From assembly GCF_047663525.1 (NCBI RefSeq), contig NC_092602.1:10351501-10415500 (forward strand): DNA of 64,000 bases, in the 5' to 3' direction. Origin of the DNA: Anas platyrhynchos. Taxonomy: Eukaryota > Chordata > Aves > Anseriformes > Anatidae. Below the pieces are notes generated by a model. It saw nothing but the letters and a program-made list of their open reading frames with translations. It was not told the origin of the DNA and did no database searches. This document shows, one piece after another, positions 10,291 to 22,383 of the stretch (its first letter is position 1; every line of letters starts with the position of its first letter). Position numbers and translations under genes: made by a program.

Positions 10291-13200
10291 ATGGAGAAAT
10301 CGCACGGATTTTGCCCCCTCAGGTTTCCTCCTTTGAGTGCGTTTATTCTTCTATTGCCTATTTGCTAGTAAAGCCCACAGCTAAACCCGTGGAGAGGACC
10401 TGTCAATGCAGGCGGACAGCAGTATGGGCGATCCAATTATCAGAGCCTAATTAATAATGTTTCAGCAGATTGACCGACCAGCACGTGCCAGCACATCTCC
10501 TGGGGACTGTGACAGGCAAAAGTGCAAGCAAGCACCACCAAAGGCCTTAGGAACCACCCAGGAGTGACAGAATTTTATACAATGGGCTCTGCACGTCATC
10601 TGTCGGTACCAAGCAGTGCTTTAATGCTTTCAGCAAGAAGGTTGTGCCAGCCAGGAAACTCTGCTTGGTTTGATAGTGGAGCACAGAGCAAGGCACCCCA
10701 TTAAGATATGTTGCCGGAAGGATTTCAAGCTTCACTTTGCTGTTTTAATTGTTCAAGTACATTTCAAATCTTCACAGTGTCTCAACAAGCTAAGTGCCCA
10801 TGTCAAAAAGAGTGGTTTTGCAAGTGGTTTCGTCATCAGGCCACACAGGTTGTGATTGATAGAGCCTCTTCATGGCCTGCTGGCATCCTGGATTGTTCCT
10901 GCAAACCAGCCTTGGTTCAAACCCTTGGTTCAGGCCAACAGCCCGGCTGCCAAGCAGTGCAAACCTGCAGGCTGGCAGATGCAGCAAGTGGTCGTGGTGT
11001 AAATGCTGCTGTTACAGAGGCAGTAGAGACAGATCCCACCAGCTGCCTCACTGCACTGGCAAGGAGCTGTACTCCGGTGGCTTTCCGCTGGGTGCCCTGA
11101 GAAAGGCTTGTTTTGATTTAAACTGGGATTGTTTGGGTTTGTCTTAATTAAGTTAAAATGTTTTAGACAAAAATGAGAGCTATGTTCACAATGACTTTTG
11201 AACTGGTTTGGAAAGATTTGGTTTTATTTAGTCCAAAGTATCCTTCTGGTACAGAGCAGATCGCAGAGAGGAAAATAATGCATTCCTGCCCCTGTGTAAG
11301 CATTTTTCTCTGCTGGGCAGTGATTTACAGCATGTATTACGGCATGCAGAGCTCTGTGATGGAAATAATAAGACTGGTATGAGTAAGGTATGAATGGAAA
11401 AGCCCATGTGTGAAGCAGAAGCACAAGACATGACAGAACAAAGGTTAAAGGGATGCATTGACATGCATCAACAGCCAAGGACATGACAATGAGTTAACAC
11501 TGAGCAACGCCCTGCTTGCGTCCTGACAGCAGCACTGGTGACTCCTGCAGAGGACTCAAGTGCTGGTAACAGGAAGGCGGCAATGAGGTCACAGCACATG
11601 GGACGTGGCCCTTTGCTTCTTCTTATTCCAACAAGAAGACGGAATTTATCCCAAAGACACCCCAAAAAAATCAAACCAAAGAACATCAGCAGCTTGTGGA
11701 CCATCATATTGTGGACATGATAACACGTGACAACTGCAGCCTCTCATTGATTATCTCTGCCGGGGGAGCTGTAAACATTTCTAGCATGGAAAATATCTTC
11801 CGAACAGAGGCTGCCTGGTATAAGGAGTTAAGAGGAGTTATCTCCTCTTCCAGCTGTATATGAAATACATACAGTTTACTTCAATTATTTAAAACTGTAC
11901 ATTCCAATGTGCAAGTCCAGGAGGAATGTGTGACTGGGGCTGTGCATCTGTCAAACTGTGGCTGCTTACATAAGTCAGAAAAGTCCCTGGTGTCAGGGAG
12001 AGGAGAATGTGTACCAGAACCAGCCACGGAGACAGAGATATCTCAGAGGTGAACAGGAAGAAACCCAGAACGCAGGTTGAAACTGAATAACATCTGTATT
12101 TATGATGATAATAATGATTATATAGAAAACACCACAGAAGAACAATTAAAAATGGGGTGAAGAAATGCCAGTTATCTTAGCCCGTAAGCACAGGAAAGCC
12201 CCACCCTTGCCACTTGCCCAAGAGCACGGAACTCTGAGTTTCCTCCGATAAACAGCCTGTGTGTGCTCCTGCGCCAGGCAGGAGGCATTCGTGGGGCCTG
12301 TGCGGCTGCCCAGGGCTTCACGCTGAGAAGGGAAACCAGCACGTGGCTTGTTTTACCTCGGCAGCCCTCACCCCACCTTCCCTTGCTACCTGTTACCGAG
12401 CAACTGATTCCTTCAAATCACTTAATCCAGGACAATTATTACCCTGGGGAAATGCATGCTTAATAATCAGAGAGGAAACCAACCTTTATGCTTAAAGAGG
12501 AATTGCCATTCTTGGCGTTTCAGCTTCTTGTGTTTGTTACTTCTCCTTACCCAAATACTGTCTGTTATCCTGGCCACTGGCAATAACATCCATCTTTAAT
12601 TACTCTGTTCCCTGATCCTGACGGTGAGCATGAGCACATGGACTGCCATAGCTCTCCGGCCTGGTTACTTACAGGTAACTCGACTGACACAGCTGCTGGG
12701 GGGGGGGCTGAGGACCCCGCCAGCCTCCGCAAGCACATTGTGGCTTCTGATGGTGTTCACGTCACAACACTGGGAAATAATTTCAACTTCCAAAAATTAA
12801 GAGGTTAGAACTTCTTAAAAGTGAATGTGAATCAGCATGGTGCTTTGCGTGAGATATTAATTAAATCACTCACCACTTATAACTGAAATCCTTGCTGGTA
12901 AAGTTTGTATTCCTTTCAGTTCAAAGGCGTGATGTTCTTGAAGCAAAGTAAGTCATTAACAAATGACCATTTATGTCATTACGTCTATTACTGCTCCAGC
13001 TATGCATTTATTAAATCATCCTGGGGGAGGATATATAGAGGACTTGGAGACTTGTGAAAATGGGCGGAAGCGGTATTCAAGCTGAGAACAATTGCACAGA
13101 AACCATACTATAGCTAGAGGGGCTTTGGGATTAGAAGTGATTGTGTTTTCACGCTTTTCCTGACATAATCAGGACAAATACCAGGCACATTCACTGGAAG

Positions 13201-16200
13201 GGCTGCTAAGGGGGGGATTGTCCAGGCTCTTAGCAGCATTGCTTGTCCTGGTATACGAGCCCTGCACCATGGCAAGAACTGCGGTGCCCAGCCCTCCAGT
13301 CTGACCAGGGCTTTGCTAAACCCCAAAGCATCCCACCAGCAATGTTTAGATAGATTTGCCTTTTGGGACCTGAAAGATAGTCTGCTGAGCCTGCTTGGTT
13401 TATAACTTGTAGAGTGTCTCATACATAAGTGTTTCTGCTCCTTCTCACCCCTAAAATGTTAAGCATCTGGAAGATAGGAAAGTGCCATTTGGTATCAAGC
13501 TTATGCACAAACATGGTATTGTTTGTGTGAATGAGACAGATCATGAGTCAAAAGATAAATTCAAAGCCCAGTGATCTCAAGGGAGCTTACCAATAGCTTT
13601 TGGATCAGACAGAAGCAAAAGTAAAGAATCAGGAATCCTATTACAGATAAATTTTGAGCCATATTTTGTCTCCTAATGGATGCTGAAATAAAGGCAAAGA
13701 AATTTACAAATACAGAAACGTTAGTCTAGCTGTTCTTTACTTAGAAAGCTTCAGTTTTCTCCATCAGGATCATTCCTTACCGAATTGTCCTTTCAAATGC
13801 AACTGTTTTTCCCAAAAGAAGAGATTCAGTTGGAGCTTGAGTTCACATACTACATTTCACAGAAAAGTGAGCCTCCATGAAGCTCCTGTACATCAGCAGT
13901 GCCAACACGTCCTCAAATCAATGTGACACATCAGGAGATTGACATGTAAGGATGAATCCTTGTCAACTGAGCAGGTTATTACAAAATGAAAGTACGTAAT
14001 TCCACCATAAGATTTATCTCAAGATCGTTTATTTTGGGAACAAGTCAAAGTGGTTGCCCAATACCTTTTTTTAGCACAAGTGTTGCTGCTACCCTTCAGG
14101 ATTGAGAAATGAATGCCCAAGCTATTCTTCCTCCTCAGTAGTGATGGGACAAGACTTGCGTGGAAGAAAGGGAAGAAACAGATACAGTTGGAAAAAAAAG
14201 GTGAAAGAGGTTACAGATCTGCTTTGAGCTTTCATGTATTTGCTGCTGCACTTCCCTTTTTAAACAAAACTGTCCTGACCCTGTATCAATCTGTGCACTT
14301 TACAGGCACTCCCTGCCTGGACTTTTTCTTGTGTACTGCCCACGGGCACTACCAGGGAGCCAGGAGAAGGGGATTCTGGCTGGGCTGCACATCACGTCAC
14401 ATTGAGACAGTATTATGAGCCCTTTCCTGACAAAATGTGGAAATTAATTGTGCAAAACCATCATTAGGACTGAGTTCCACACCTCCCTGCTCTAATTCCT
14501 CTACATGCAAACCTCTAGATCAGTGTTTGAAACTTCTCCTTGGTCTGAGCTATCTCCGTATCTCTGTGTCTAACTAAAGCAGATCCCTGATTGAAGCATT
14601 TCCCAGACACCCTGTCAGCACCAGCTGTGCTGCCCTGGAGACTTGGGGTGCACCTAGCTGTTCGGCAACTTATTGTCTGAACTGGACTTTCCAGAGGACA
14701 CTGTGGTGCAATTGGACAGCTGTAACTGCACGTTAAAGATGTTTCAGGGCAGTAAATACAATGAATGGTGAAGGCCCCTTTCCCAAAGATCTTTCATAGA
14801 TCAGTACCCGTCCCTTCTGTAGATCAATATCTAAATAGCCTGCATGTATGCCTAGGTCGTGCTGGTTCAAATACTTCTCATGTATGCTATAGACAGCTCT
14901 TGGGAATGTATTAAAGCTTGGACACGCAGGGGGAAAAAGCTATAGGAAATATACATTGTTTCATGCCCAAGAGTCTATTCTATGTAGTGTTTCCTATCGG
15001 GAGAACTGTAGTTTAATTTTGTCCTCTTCCAAAGTTAGCCTCCTTCCACGGATTGTGGTGTACCAGGCTTCTGGTAGATCTCTTTCCCATGTAATTGTTG
15101 GGAAATCACATCAGATGTCATTTTGTAAAGAACAGCGTCAGCAAGGACAAATGCCATTGTTTTAAATATACATTGCAGATGTTGAAAGTAATTAGTAAAA
15201 ACATGACCATGGAGTTAACTGAAAAATCTTCAAGGCTAGTGATGGGAAACATGATACATTTCTCCAGTGTCCCAGGAAATTAGAGTTCCTGAGAACATGT
15301 CAGAGGTTTGGGACTCTTATTATAAGAGTGATTAACTCTGAGCGGCGCTGTCCCTGTTCTCAATGAGATACGTGTGAGACAAACCTTGCCGTTAAGAATA
15401 GCCCGTATCTGTTTCATCAGTCCCGATTCCCTTAAATGTGAAGTTGGCTTCCAGTAATATAAAAAAATTGGAAGAGCAAAGGATAAAATGTTCATTTCTA
15501 CTTAGAAATGTTACCTCAGGAATAACTTTCATTTTGCACTAGGGTTTCATTCTTAGCAGTATGAGCAGGAAACATCTCTGTGATACAGAAAAAATAGATA
15601 AGGAAATGAAGCCATCAGCAAATAAATTCCGCTAGTTCTTCAGATGTTTGGGAAGCACTTTAAAGGATGGCTGTTACTGGTGAAAGGATGTGAAATGTCT
15701 CTTATTCCAGAGAACATTTTTAGGTAAAATATTGTTTCTTTGTTGCCATAATTAGCATCTTGAAGACGTAGGCTTGTGTGTGCTTATAAACACAACAGTA
15801 ACAATTCTATTCCTCTGAGACTGGTATAATTCATGCACAATCTTCATTTCCTGTAGCACAATACTAAAAATGTATTTCTCTCTTTTGTAGTAAGGGAAAA
15901 TATTTATTTGCTGCACATTTATCTCGATTATTAAATAACTTGCAAATTAGCTTCCATCAATAATTCCTGGTACATCCCCAGACACTGGCTTAATATTTGT
16001 ATACAGCCAGTGCTCCAGCTCTGCGCTGCACACTTTAAAGGGGCTCAGAAGTGAGAACAGCTTTCAGGAGACCTGAGACTTCCAGTTCCCAGTGCAGCAT
16101 GTCTGCAAAATCACAGGTGAAAACAGAAAAGGTTGAGATGTTAAAATAGTGTACCCCATTAGTTATTCAATAGATAAATCACTACTCAAAATAGGATTTT

Positions 16201-16346
16201 GATCAAATCACCGATTTACCAAATGCTTACAGAAAATTGGAAGTTCCCTGTCACAAGTATGTGAAACCATGCCCAAGGACTTTCAATTAGCCCAAGAAAT
16301 ATCTAAGTTACAGTATCTGACATCCTGTATAGCTATTTTCAAAGTA

Positions 16347-16348
<2 letters not shown>

Positions 16349-16379
<31 letters not shown>
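16349..16379 (+). repeat. Interrupted poly-T tract
   Basis: T12, one C, then T18. Confidence 0.85.
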
Positions 16380-16995
16380 CCCTGCTAATGCCTTGAAAGA
16401 GGATGTCACTCACAGTATGCAACTGCTATGTATTTGTTCCTAATGGTCCTGGAACCGTGGACTCTAATTTAGCAAAGTACACACAGACGTTCTGAGTCTT
16501 AAACACAACCTTAAATCTCATGGAAATGAGAAGGATTTATAAATATGCTTAAGAATAAGTAGTTAAATCAGGACTTGAGTAATTTTATCTCCAGGGGAGA
16601 CTGAGAGAATTCAGTATGGTTGGTGTCTTATGGTAGTCAGTAACTATCTGCATGAATTGCCCTTATAACAAAATACATAACAACGGCACAGCCAGTGCAG
16701 CAATACACATAATTTTAGGCTTAAATCCCAAGTATTCAACTTTGTGAGGAGCAGACACAATTGAAAGGAAATAAAGCTAAAAGGGATCTTATAACTGAAA
16801 AGAAACCATTTTATTACATCTAAGCAGCATATCTTCTAATTTGTTTTGATTTAACAGAAATCATAACAAGGAACATGGGGCTGTTTTATCTATTAAAGCG
16901 CAATCCAGTCTTCAAGCAAAAAAGAAATGGTGGCATTTGCTTTATTATAATCAGTATCATAGCATTTTCTACATTAAAAAGCAAAACAAAATATG

Positions 16996-17025
16996 TTTTT
17001 GTTTTTGTTTTGTTTTGTTTTGTTT
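16996..17025 (+). repeat. TTTTG pentanucleotide repeat
   Basis: About five units of TTTTG or TTTTTG make a short imperfect microsatellite. Confidence 0.8.
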
Positions 17026-17540
17026 TCTGGTGGTATGAGGAATTTCTAACTTGCTAAGACGTGACTCCACACAAAGTTAAGATTTGAATTCAAGGAAGGA
17101 CTCTGTGCTTTTGATAATATAAACCTAGATATAGCAGGAACTTTTATAAAAGGCATTTGAGATTCCAAGGGAAGAATAAAACAAAATTCATTCAGAAATA
17201 ATAATTATGGGAACAAGTGATTGATTCACAGTCAGACTGCCATTGACTGCATTAGCATTTCTAGACTAACTAGCAATTTGGGAGGAACAATGTTGTTTAA
17301 TACAAGGATTTCTTGTATTTGCACCTCTGCTAATACCAGTGTGAGAAACAACAAATGTGCAGAATATGTTCTGTGGTCACGCATTATATGTAGATTTCTC
17401 CCATGCAGCATTTCTTGATTACTTGCACCAAATAGTTCCAGTTCTGCTGCTCGGGGGTCCTGCGTGCTGCAGTTTCATAACAAGTCTCATAACAGGTTTC
17501 AAAAGTGACAAAAATACATTTTCACAAACTGCGTAACTAA

Positions 17541-17810
17541 ACTGTAGAACTCATTGTCACAGGATGCTCTTAATGCCAAAAGTTGAGATGGGTTCAAAAA
17601 GCAGCAAGAAAAATTCATGGAAGAGAAAACCATCAAGATAAAGCTCTTGGCTCAGGAAGTCGCTGAGCTCCAGATTGCCGGAAGCTGGGAGGATACACAG
17701 CCCCAGGGCTACTTTTATCTTTTCCGAAGCATCTGCTACTGGGCACTGCAGAGGTAGGGCACTGACTACAGCTGATCTTTGCTCTCACCCAGACTGCCCC
17801 TCACGTTACA
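17541..17810 (+). mobile_element. Old CR1 LINE fragment (3'-end region)
   Basis: From GTAGAACTCATTGTCACAGG through ATGGGTTCAAAAAGC to CATCTGCTACTGGGCACTG and the closing CACCCAG, this follows the order of landmarks seen in the 3' region of CR1 LINEs of birds, turtles and crocodilians. The terminal octamer repeats are missing. It is diverged and non-coding. Family assignment rests on recall of these landmarks; a repeat-library search would settle it. Confidence 0.6.
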
Positions 17811-18331
17811 CGCTGGCACAACTGGATGGTTTTGGGAGGATTGCGACTTAGATGAACACTTTGTACAACAGTTGGTCAGCATCGGATTCACCCATGACTT
17901 GGGGAAATGATTTATATGCCTTGGTATTGAGGCATTTTAAGTGGCTTGAGAATTTTTCACCATTGCAGTAAATCCTGCAAAATCAAAGGAGTGACAATCA
18001 TGGGAAAGCACTAATTTCCGCTAGACTTTGTGTTCGTGCCAGTCTGTAATCTGGCATTGTCCACGCTAATCTCTTCTGGTTTATTCAGGTGGTAAATATT
18101 TATTTGTAGTGCCTATTTATGTGTGTGAAATACTTTAGGCAGCACAGTGGTCATGTTCAGTGAAAGAATAAAAATTGCCACTGCTGTTCCATTGGTGATA
18201 GTAAAAACACCTATAGGGGTATCCATGCAATAATCTAAGAGAAGACCTTGATTTCTAAAGAAGGCTGAAATGCCATCTTCTAACTTGTAGTGCCCAACAG
18301 TACTTCGTGTAATAACATTACACGTTGTCCT
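17811..18331. other. Spacer before the endogenous retrovirus
   Basis: No recognised feature. It may hide an unrecognised decayed piece of the provirus, since retroviral reading begins just to its right with no 5' LTR. Confidence 0.4.
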
Positions 18332-18979
18332 AGGAAACGGAACAAAAAGGATAGAAAATTAATCGAAAGTCAGAAGGGAAAATATAACCAAGAGGGATGG
18401 GCTCTTACCAAAGAAGGGAAGGGAAGCTAGTCATCCCCTCCAATTTATTGTGGTCACTGGTAAAGAAAGAACACGGGAAAACACATTGGGGAGTAGATGC
18501 TTTGTATAACTATCTAATTGGAAAAAATATTGCCAGGAACTTATATGTCACCATCACTCAAATAACAATGTGATCTTTGTCTCCAGACTAACCCCGAAAA
18601 TGCCCCCAGACCAAAACTGTGTCAAACTGGAAAAGGCCATAGGCCCAGGCAACAGTGGCAAATTGACTTTTTTGAACTTCCAAGAAAAGGGGGTTGTCGA
18701 TATTTACTGGTGTTAACAGATACCTTTTCAGGATGTCCAGAGGCTTTCCCCACTAGGGCTGCCAAAGCCTGAGAGGTAACTAAGTCTCTTGTAGAAAAAA
18801 CTTTGAAACCACAGTGGGAAGGACTATACCAGGTGCTCCTTACAACCTTCACCGCAATTAAGATCAAGGAACAGAGTGCCTGGATTCACCATTCTCAAGT
18901 GAAGAAAGCTCCAGAAGCCCCCTGGAAAGTAACGCCAGGTGATGGTGAACTGAAACTAAAGCTCAGTCGAGCAAAATGA
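18332..18979 (+). pseudogene. ERV pol remnant: end of RNase H region and integrase with internal deletion
   Basis: The integrase zinc domain is recognisable: two His codons (18472-18474 and 18484-18486) and a C-x2-C pair at 18569-18571 and 18578-18580. The His pair and Cys pair are in different frames, showing a frameshift. The first catalytic Asp is in WQIDF (18665-18667). After PTRAAKA comes a TGA at 18770-18772. A short spacer then leads straight into the integrase C-terminal segment, which stays in the same frame to its stop at 18977-18979. The core portion carrying the second Asp and the Glu of the DDE triad is absent, so this is a dead integrase. Confidence 0.8.
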
Positions 18980-20639
18980 GGACATCACGGTCAGGAGTAT
19001 TGAGTAATACAGTTAGCAGGAATTTAGTTAACAGAATTGTTTTATTTCTATGGTTTATAAGTTGTAATTGTGATTCAGGAAGGTGCCTCTATGATAATAG
19101 AGAATGGTGAGTGGCCTTGGTCTGAAGCCGTAACAACAGAGGATAAGAGCATTAATGGAAAGTTAGCAGTTATGGGTGTTTGGTGAACAAATGGTGACCA
19201 TTTATATACATTATAAAAAAGTCAAAAATCAGGGGAAGAGTGGACACACCAAAGAACTGTAGGGGACAAAATTAAAATAGGGTGCTGAATGACTAATGGA
19301 ATGACCGACAAGAAAGTTATGGGGATTTCAGTAAAACCGATTTCCAAAAGTAGCCAACGAGAAGGTTGTATCTGCCCAGGTAAATCAGATTGCTGGTATA
19401 ATTTTATATTAACACAGACTGTAGTAATTAGCTGGTTTTGGCTGTACTTCCTACAACAGTGGGACAAAACTAAAACAGCCCCTAAAATCATCCTTATTGG
19501 CATTGGGAACTAGCCAATGGCAAGTTTCAAAGGTGTTACCGAGATGGGAAAAGGCTGAAGACCAAGACCACAAACTAATAATAGATGCACTTAGTATGGT
19601 GCAAGATAATGTATCTTTAACTCTTAGTTGTGTACAAGCACAGTTATGGATGCAGGCAACGGCTGCCTTGATCATTAGGGAAGGAAGTGAAGGCATTTTT
19701 CCGGCTGAAGTCCCAAAGACTGTTTGGGACAATGCCAATGATTTTGAGAAGTTCCAGTCTTGGTGGACTCTGGTTAACAATGGACCTATGATCCCATTGT
19801 TAACATGGTTACTGCCTTTGTGCTTACTGTAAGTAATGCCAGTTTGTTATCCACCCCATCATTGCACTAGGATTAAACCATGAGGAGACAGTGCTCTATC
19901 CTTCGGAGCATAGAACATGGGCACGGATGGAGAATGGGAAATGGCAGTCTGTAAATCTAGAATCATGTGTTACCTGGGAACAACAAGGATTTATTTGTGA
20001 AAGCAACACAGTTGATGCTCAGGATGTATGTCTTGACACAGAGCAAGGTGTTTGCCACTTTGAAATTCATCCAAATACTCGTCAAAAGACTGTGCTTGTA
20101 TGTATTGGTCAAGGCTGTGTGTGTTTAAGAACTGCTTGTGCTTTTGTAGAAGTAGATAAGGAGAACATAACTCTCCCTAGCGAAAATCATTGTATTTGTA
20201 ACTTCTGTATTTTTAACTTTGTTAGAATCGTCAGGTGTGATTTTCTCTATTTGGCACCAGTGGTATCCCACCAGTTGATCAAGTCTAACAACACAATGAT
20301 CACAAGTTATTACTTACACCTATTGGGATGAACCTCACATTAGTGGAGCAACTAGTTAAACACCAAGACCTGATCAAAATTTTAAAAAGCATTCAGGAAA
20401 ATGGAGAGAAGACTCCAATCACTGTCCATCATGATACAAAGGAAATAAGCAGAGTTTTGCAAAGAGTAAAACAAGACAAAAATCACAACTGGTGGGACAC
20501 AGTCTTTGGATGGTCGCCAACTGCAACTGGGATTTTGAAAACATTGTGTCACCCAATTATTGTTTTACTGATATTAGTTGGTACAAGTTTAATATTATCT
20601 TTTGTAATACTTGTTTGGAATTGGAAATTGTTACAATGA
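18976..20639 (+). pseudogene. ERV envelope glycoprotein pseudogene
   Basis: A start codon at 18976 overlaps the pol stop (ATGA), the usual retroviral arrangement, and opens a leader with a hydrophobic stretch (IVLFLWFI) that stops after about 40 codons. Env-like reading continues in pieces at 19289-19513, 19497-19832, 19891-20331 and 20328-20639, which lie in three different frames. The cysteine-rich piece at 19891-20331 and the last piece, with a helical stretch, WW pair and a membrane anchor at about 20545-20625, look like the transmembrane subunit side. The last two pieces overlap as ATGA at 20328-20331. The gene is broken and not expected to make a functional glycoprotein. Confidence 0.7.
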
Positions 20640-20753
20640 ATGGCTATATTAGCTCCCTTGATAAAAGTACATGGCAAGGCATTGAGGGGTACATATCATA
20701 GAGACAGGGAAGAAGAATTTTTGTATAAACTAAAAGAATTTACTATATTTTCC

Positions 20754-20766
20754 AGAAAAGGGGGGA
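20754..20766 (+). other. ERV polypurine tract
   Basis: AGAAAAGGGGGGA lies immediately before a TG dinucleotide that starts the LTR. This is the plus-strand priming site of retroviruses. Confidence 0.7.
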
Positions 20767-20767
20767 C

Positions 20768-21426
20768 TGAAACAGGAGATTAGCAATTAGAAAGCGATTG
20801 ATTAGGAATGAATATGTAGGCAACACTCATTGCTTAATATGTGCTACATTTGTGATGTGCCTGTGCTGCGCTTAGGCCTCTCTGGGACTCCAAGAACCAG
20901 ATTGAACCAACCATATGGTTCGGGCTGTGACCACAGGCTCAGAGATAAGGACTGTTCTTAAAAAAGGATATCAAACATGCAAGGCCTCGAGGTAACAGGG
21001 GCCCCTCAGATCCAGAGAACCGGAGCAAAGCAACCTTATGGCCCAAATTGTGACCAGGGGCTCAGAGAGCATGTGCAAGGAGACAATGAGAAAAGTTCAA
21101 CCCCGATGAAGACATCTTACTTCATCCTCACGACCCTCAGCGCCCACCACCAGAAGGCACCGTGCAAGCGCAGAGGGGAGGAGTTTATGGAAATGACTTC
21201 TTGGAACTAATTTTAATACTATGTGGGAACAGGTTATGAATATGTATAGGCATACTGGGAAACCTCATGCATATATAAGTCTTTACTGCATATAACCAAA
21301 GCAAGTTGCCGTGTTAGGGGCGCACGACTTTGGTGGGGCTGCCCCCCGTGCTGCCCAGTGCTGCATAAACAGACCTACTGTACAATCTGGCTGATTGTGG
21401 AGCCAGCTTGCCGTGAGTACGAGCAC
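20768..21426 (+). mobile_element. ERV 3' LTR
   Basis: It starts TGAAACAGGAG right after the polypurine tract. U3 carries a duplicated-looking segment (two related copies of GACCANNGGCTCAGAGA at about 20930-20946 and 21052-21068). A TATA box lies at 21271-21278 (ATATATAA). A weak polyadenylation-like CATAAA is at about 21363. The right edge at a CA near 21426 is a guess, as no second LTR is available to compare and no target-site duplication was identified. Confidence 0.6.
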
Positions 21427-22090
21427 AATGTGAATTAGCACATAATGCCAGTCTGCCTTCTGTAGCATTTGTCTCACTTCCACATTTTCCTGTTGTGAAC
21501 TGCGACCCTGTTTGCTTAATGGATGGAAATGCAAACAGAGCAGAGCCGTGCTCCTTGGTATTCAAAATTGCAAGGCCAAAGATCTGCTGGTAGATCACAC
21601 ACACAAACTCTGCAAAATGTTTGGATGGATTGCAAAGTATTTTCCTCAATCCAGTCCTTGCAGCTACTAGGTGGGAATGAGCCTTTCCCAAACTTCTGCT
21701 GTTTTAACTTTGCCGGTGTTGTACTGAATGCGTGAGCCATGTAGGCCCGTTTCACCGTCAGGGGATGCCGTGGTTGTGTCACCTGCCTGCGGTATCCCCG
21801 GCACTCCGGGTTCCCGGGTGCTGGAGACCTCCATACCTCAGGGGGGTTGCCTGCTGTAACGCTACTTGTCCTTTCTGCAATGGTGACACCAAGGCAGAAC
21901 GGCTCTCCTGAACAGAGGGAAATGCAGAGATCGAAGGGAAAATAACAACAGTGTGGGTAAAAACGGCGCGTTTTTATTATGTTTTGGGCAGAAATTGCTT
22001 CACGTGTGGAAGAGCCTTTGCAAACCAAGCAGGTTTCCATTGCATGGTTACAGCCAAACGCCACCAAGCCTCAGCTCGGCGTCCCGTCCC
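21427..22090. other. Spacer between LTR and septin CpG island
   Basis: Becomes progressively more GC-rich towards the right. The 183-codon minus-strand frame at 22067-21516 has no recognised domain. No gene is supported. Confidence 0.4.
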
Positions 22091-22250
22091 CGTGTCTATC
22101 AATTAACCAGTAATTAGCTGAGCGCGGGGAGCCCGCTGAGGGCCCTGGAGGACCGCGGCCGGGCGGGCGGGGAGGCGCTCTAGCCCGCCTGTAGCCCGCC
22201 TCTAGCTGGTCCCTCAGCCGCGCCTCGCTGCCGCCCCGGGAGGGGCGCGA

Positions 22251-22284
22251 ACCATAGAGCGGCGCGGACCATAGAGCGGCGCGG
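22251..22284 (+). repeat. Two perfect tandem 17-bp copies in the promoter
   Basis: ACCATAGAGCGGCGCGG occurs at 22251-22267 and again at 22268-22284. Just to the left, TAGCCCGCCTG/C also occurs twice (about 22182-22203). Confidence 0.9.
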
Positions 22285-22383
22285 GAGGTAGGCGGGCACT
22301 CTGCCGCGGGGGCCCGTGGGATGCTGGAGGACCGCGCGGGTGGAGGTGGCGGCTCGCGGCCTGGCAGCCCGGCGGCGGCGGAG
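22285..22383 (+). other. SEPTIN2L: Probable non-coding first exon of SEPTIN2-like gene
   Basis: The right edge is set by the donor GAG|GTGAGC at 22384. The left edge is unknown. It contains an ATG at 22321 with G at -3 that stays open to the donor. If spliced directly to the exon at 28395, this frame would run 34 codons and stop after overlapping the septin start codon out of frame. The exon is inferred from position, composition and the donor; no transcript evidence is available. Confidence 0.45.

Larger units (their letters stand above)
10291..17540. other. Intergenic DNA between CLDN5 and the CR1 fragment
   Basis: No gene was recognised. The region has a ten-G run at 12698-12707, T tracts at 16349-16379 and a TTTTG repeat at about 16996-17025. 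It could contain CLDN5 enhancers, but nothing in the sequence alone identifies one. Confidence 0.45.
18332..21426 (+). mobile_element. Defective endogenous retrovirus (pol tail, env, 3' LTR)
   Basis: In 5'-to-3' order the element contains the end of pol, a complete-length but broken env, a polypurine tract at about 20754-20766 and an LTR. No gag, protease, reverse transcriptase or 5' LTR is visible, so at least the left half is lost. All coding parts carry stops or frame changes and none can be expressed whole. The integrase style (zinc-binding N-domain, then core, then a C-terminal segment ending in IHHSQVKK) and the pol/env overlap suggest a gammaretrovirus-like class I element; the exact family is uncertain. 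The left edge is where pol-like reading starts, and the right edge is approximate. Confidence 0.8.

Noticed and set aside
14850-14885. GGTTCAAAT resembling a tRNA B box
   Set aside because: No A box, no acceptor-stem pairing and no cloverleaf around it.
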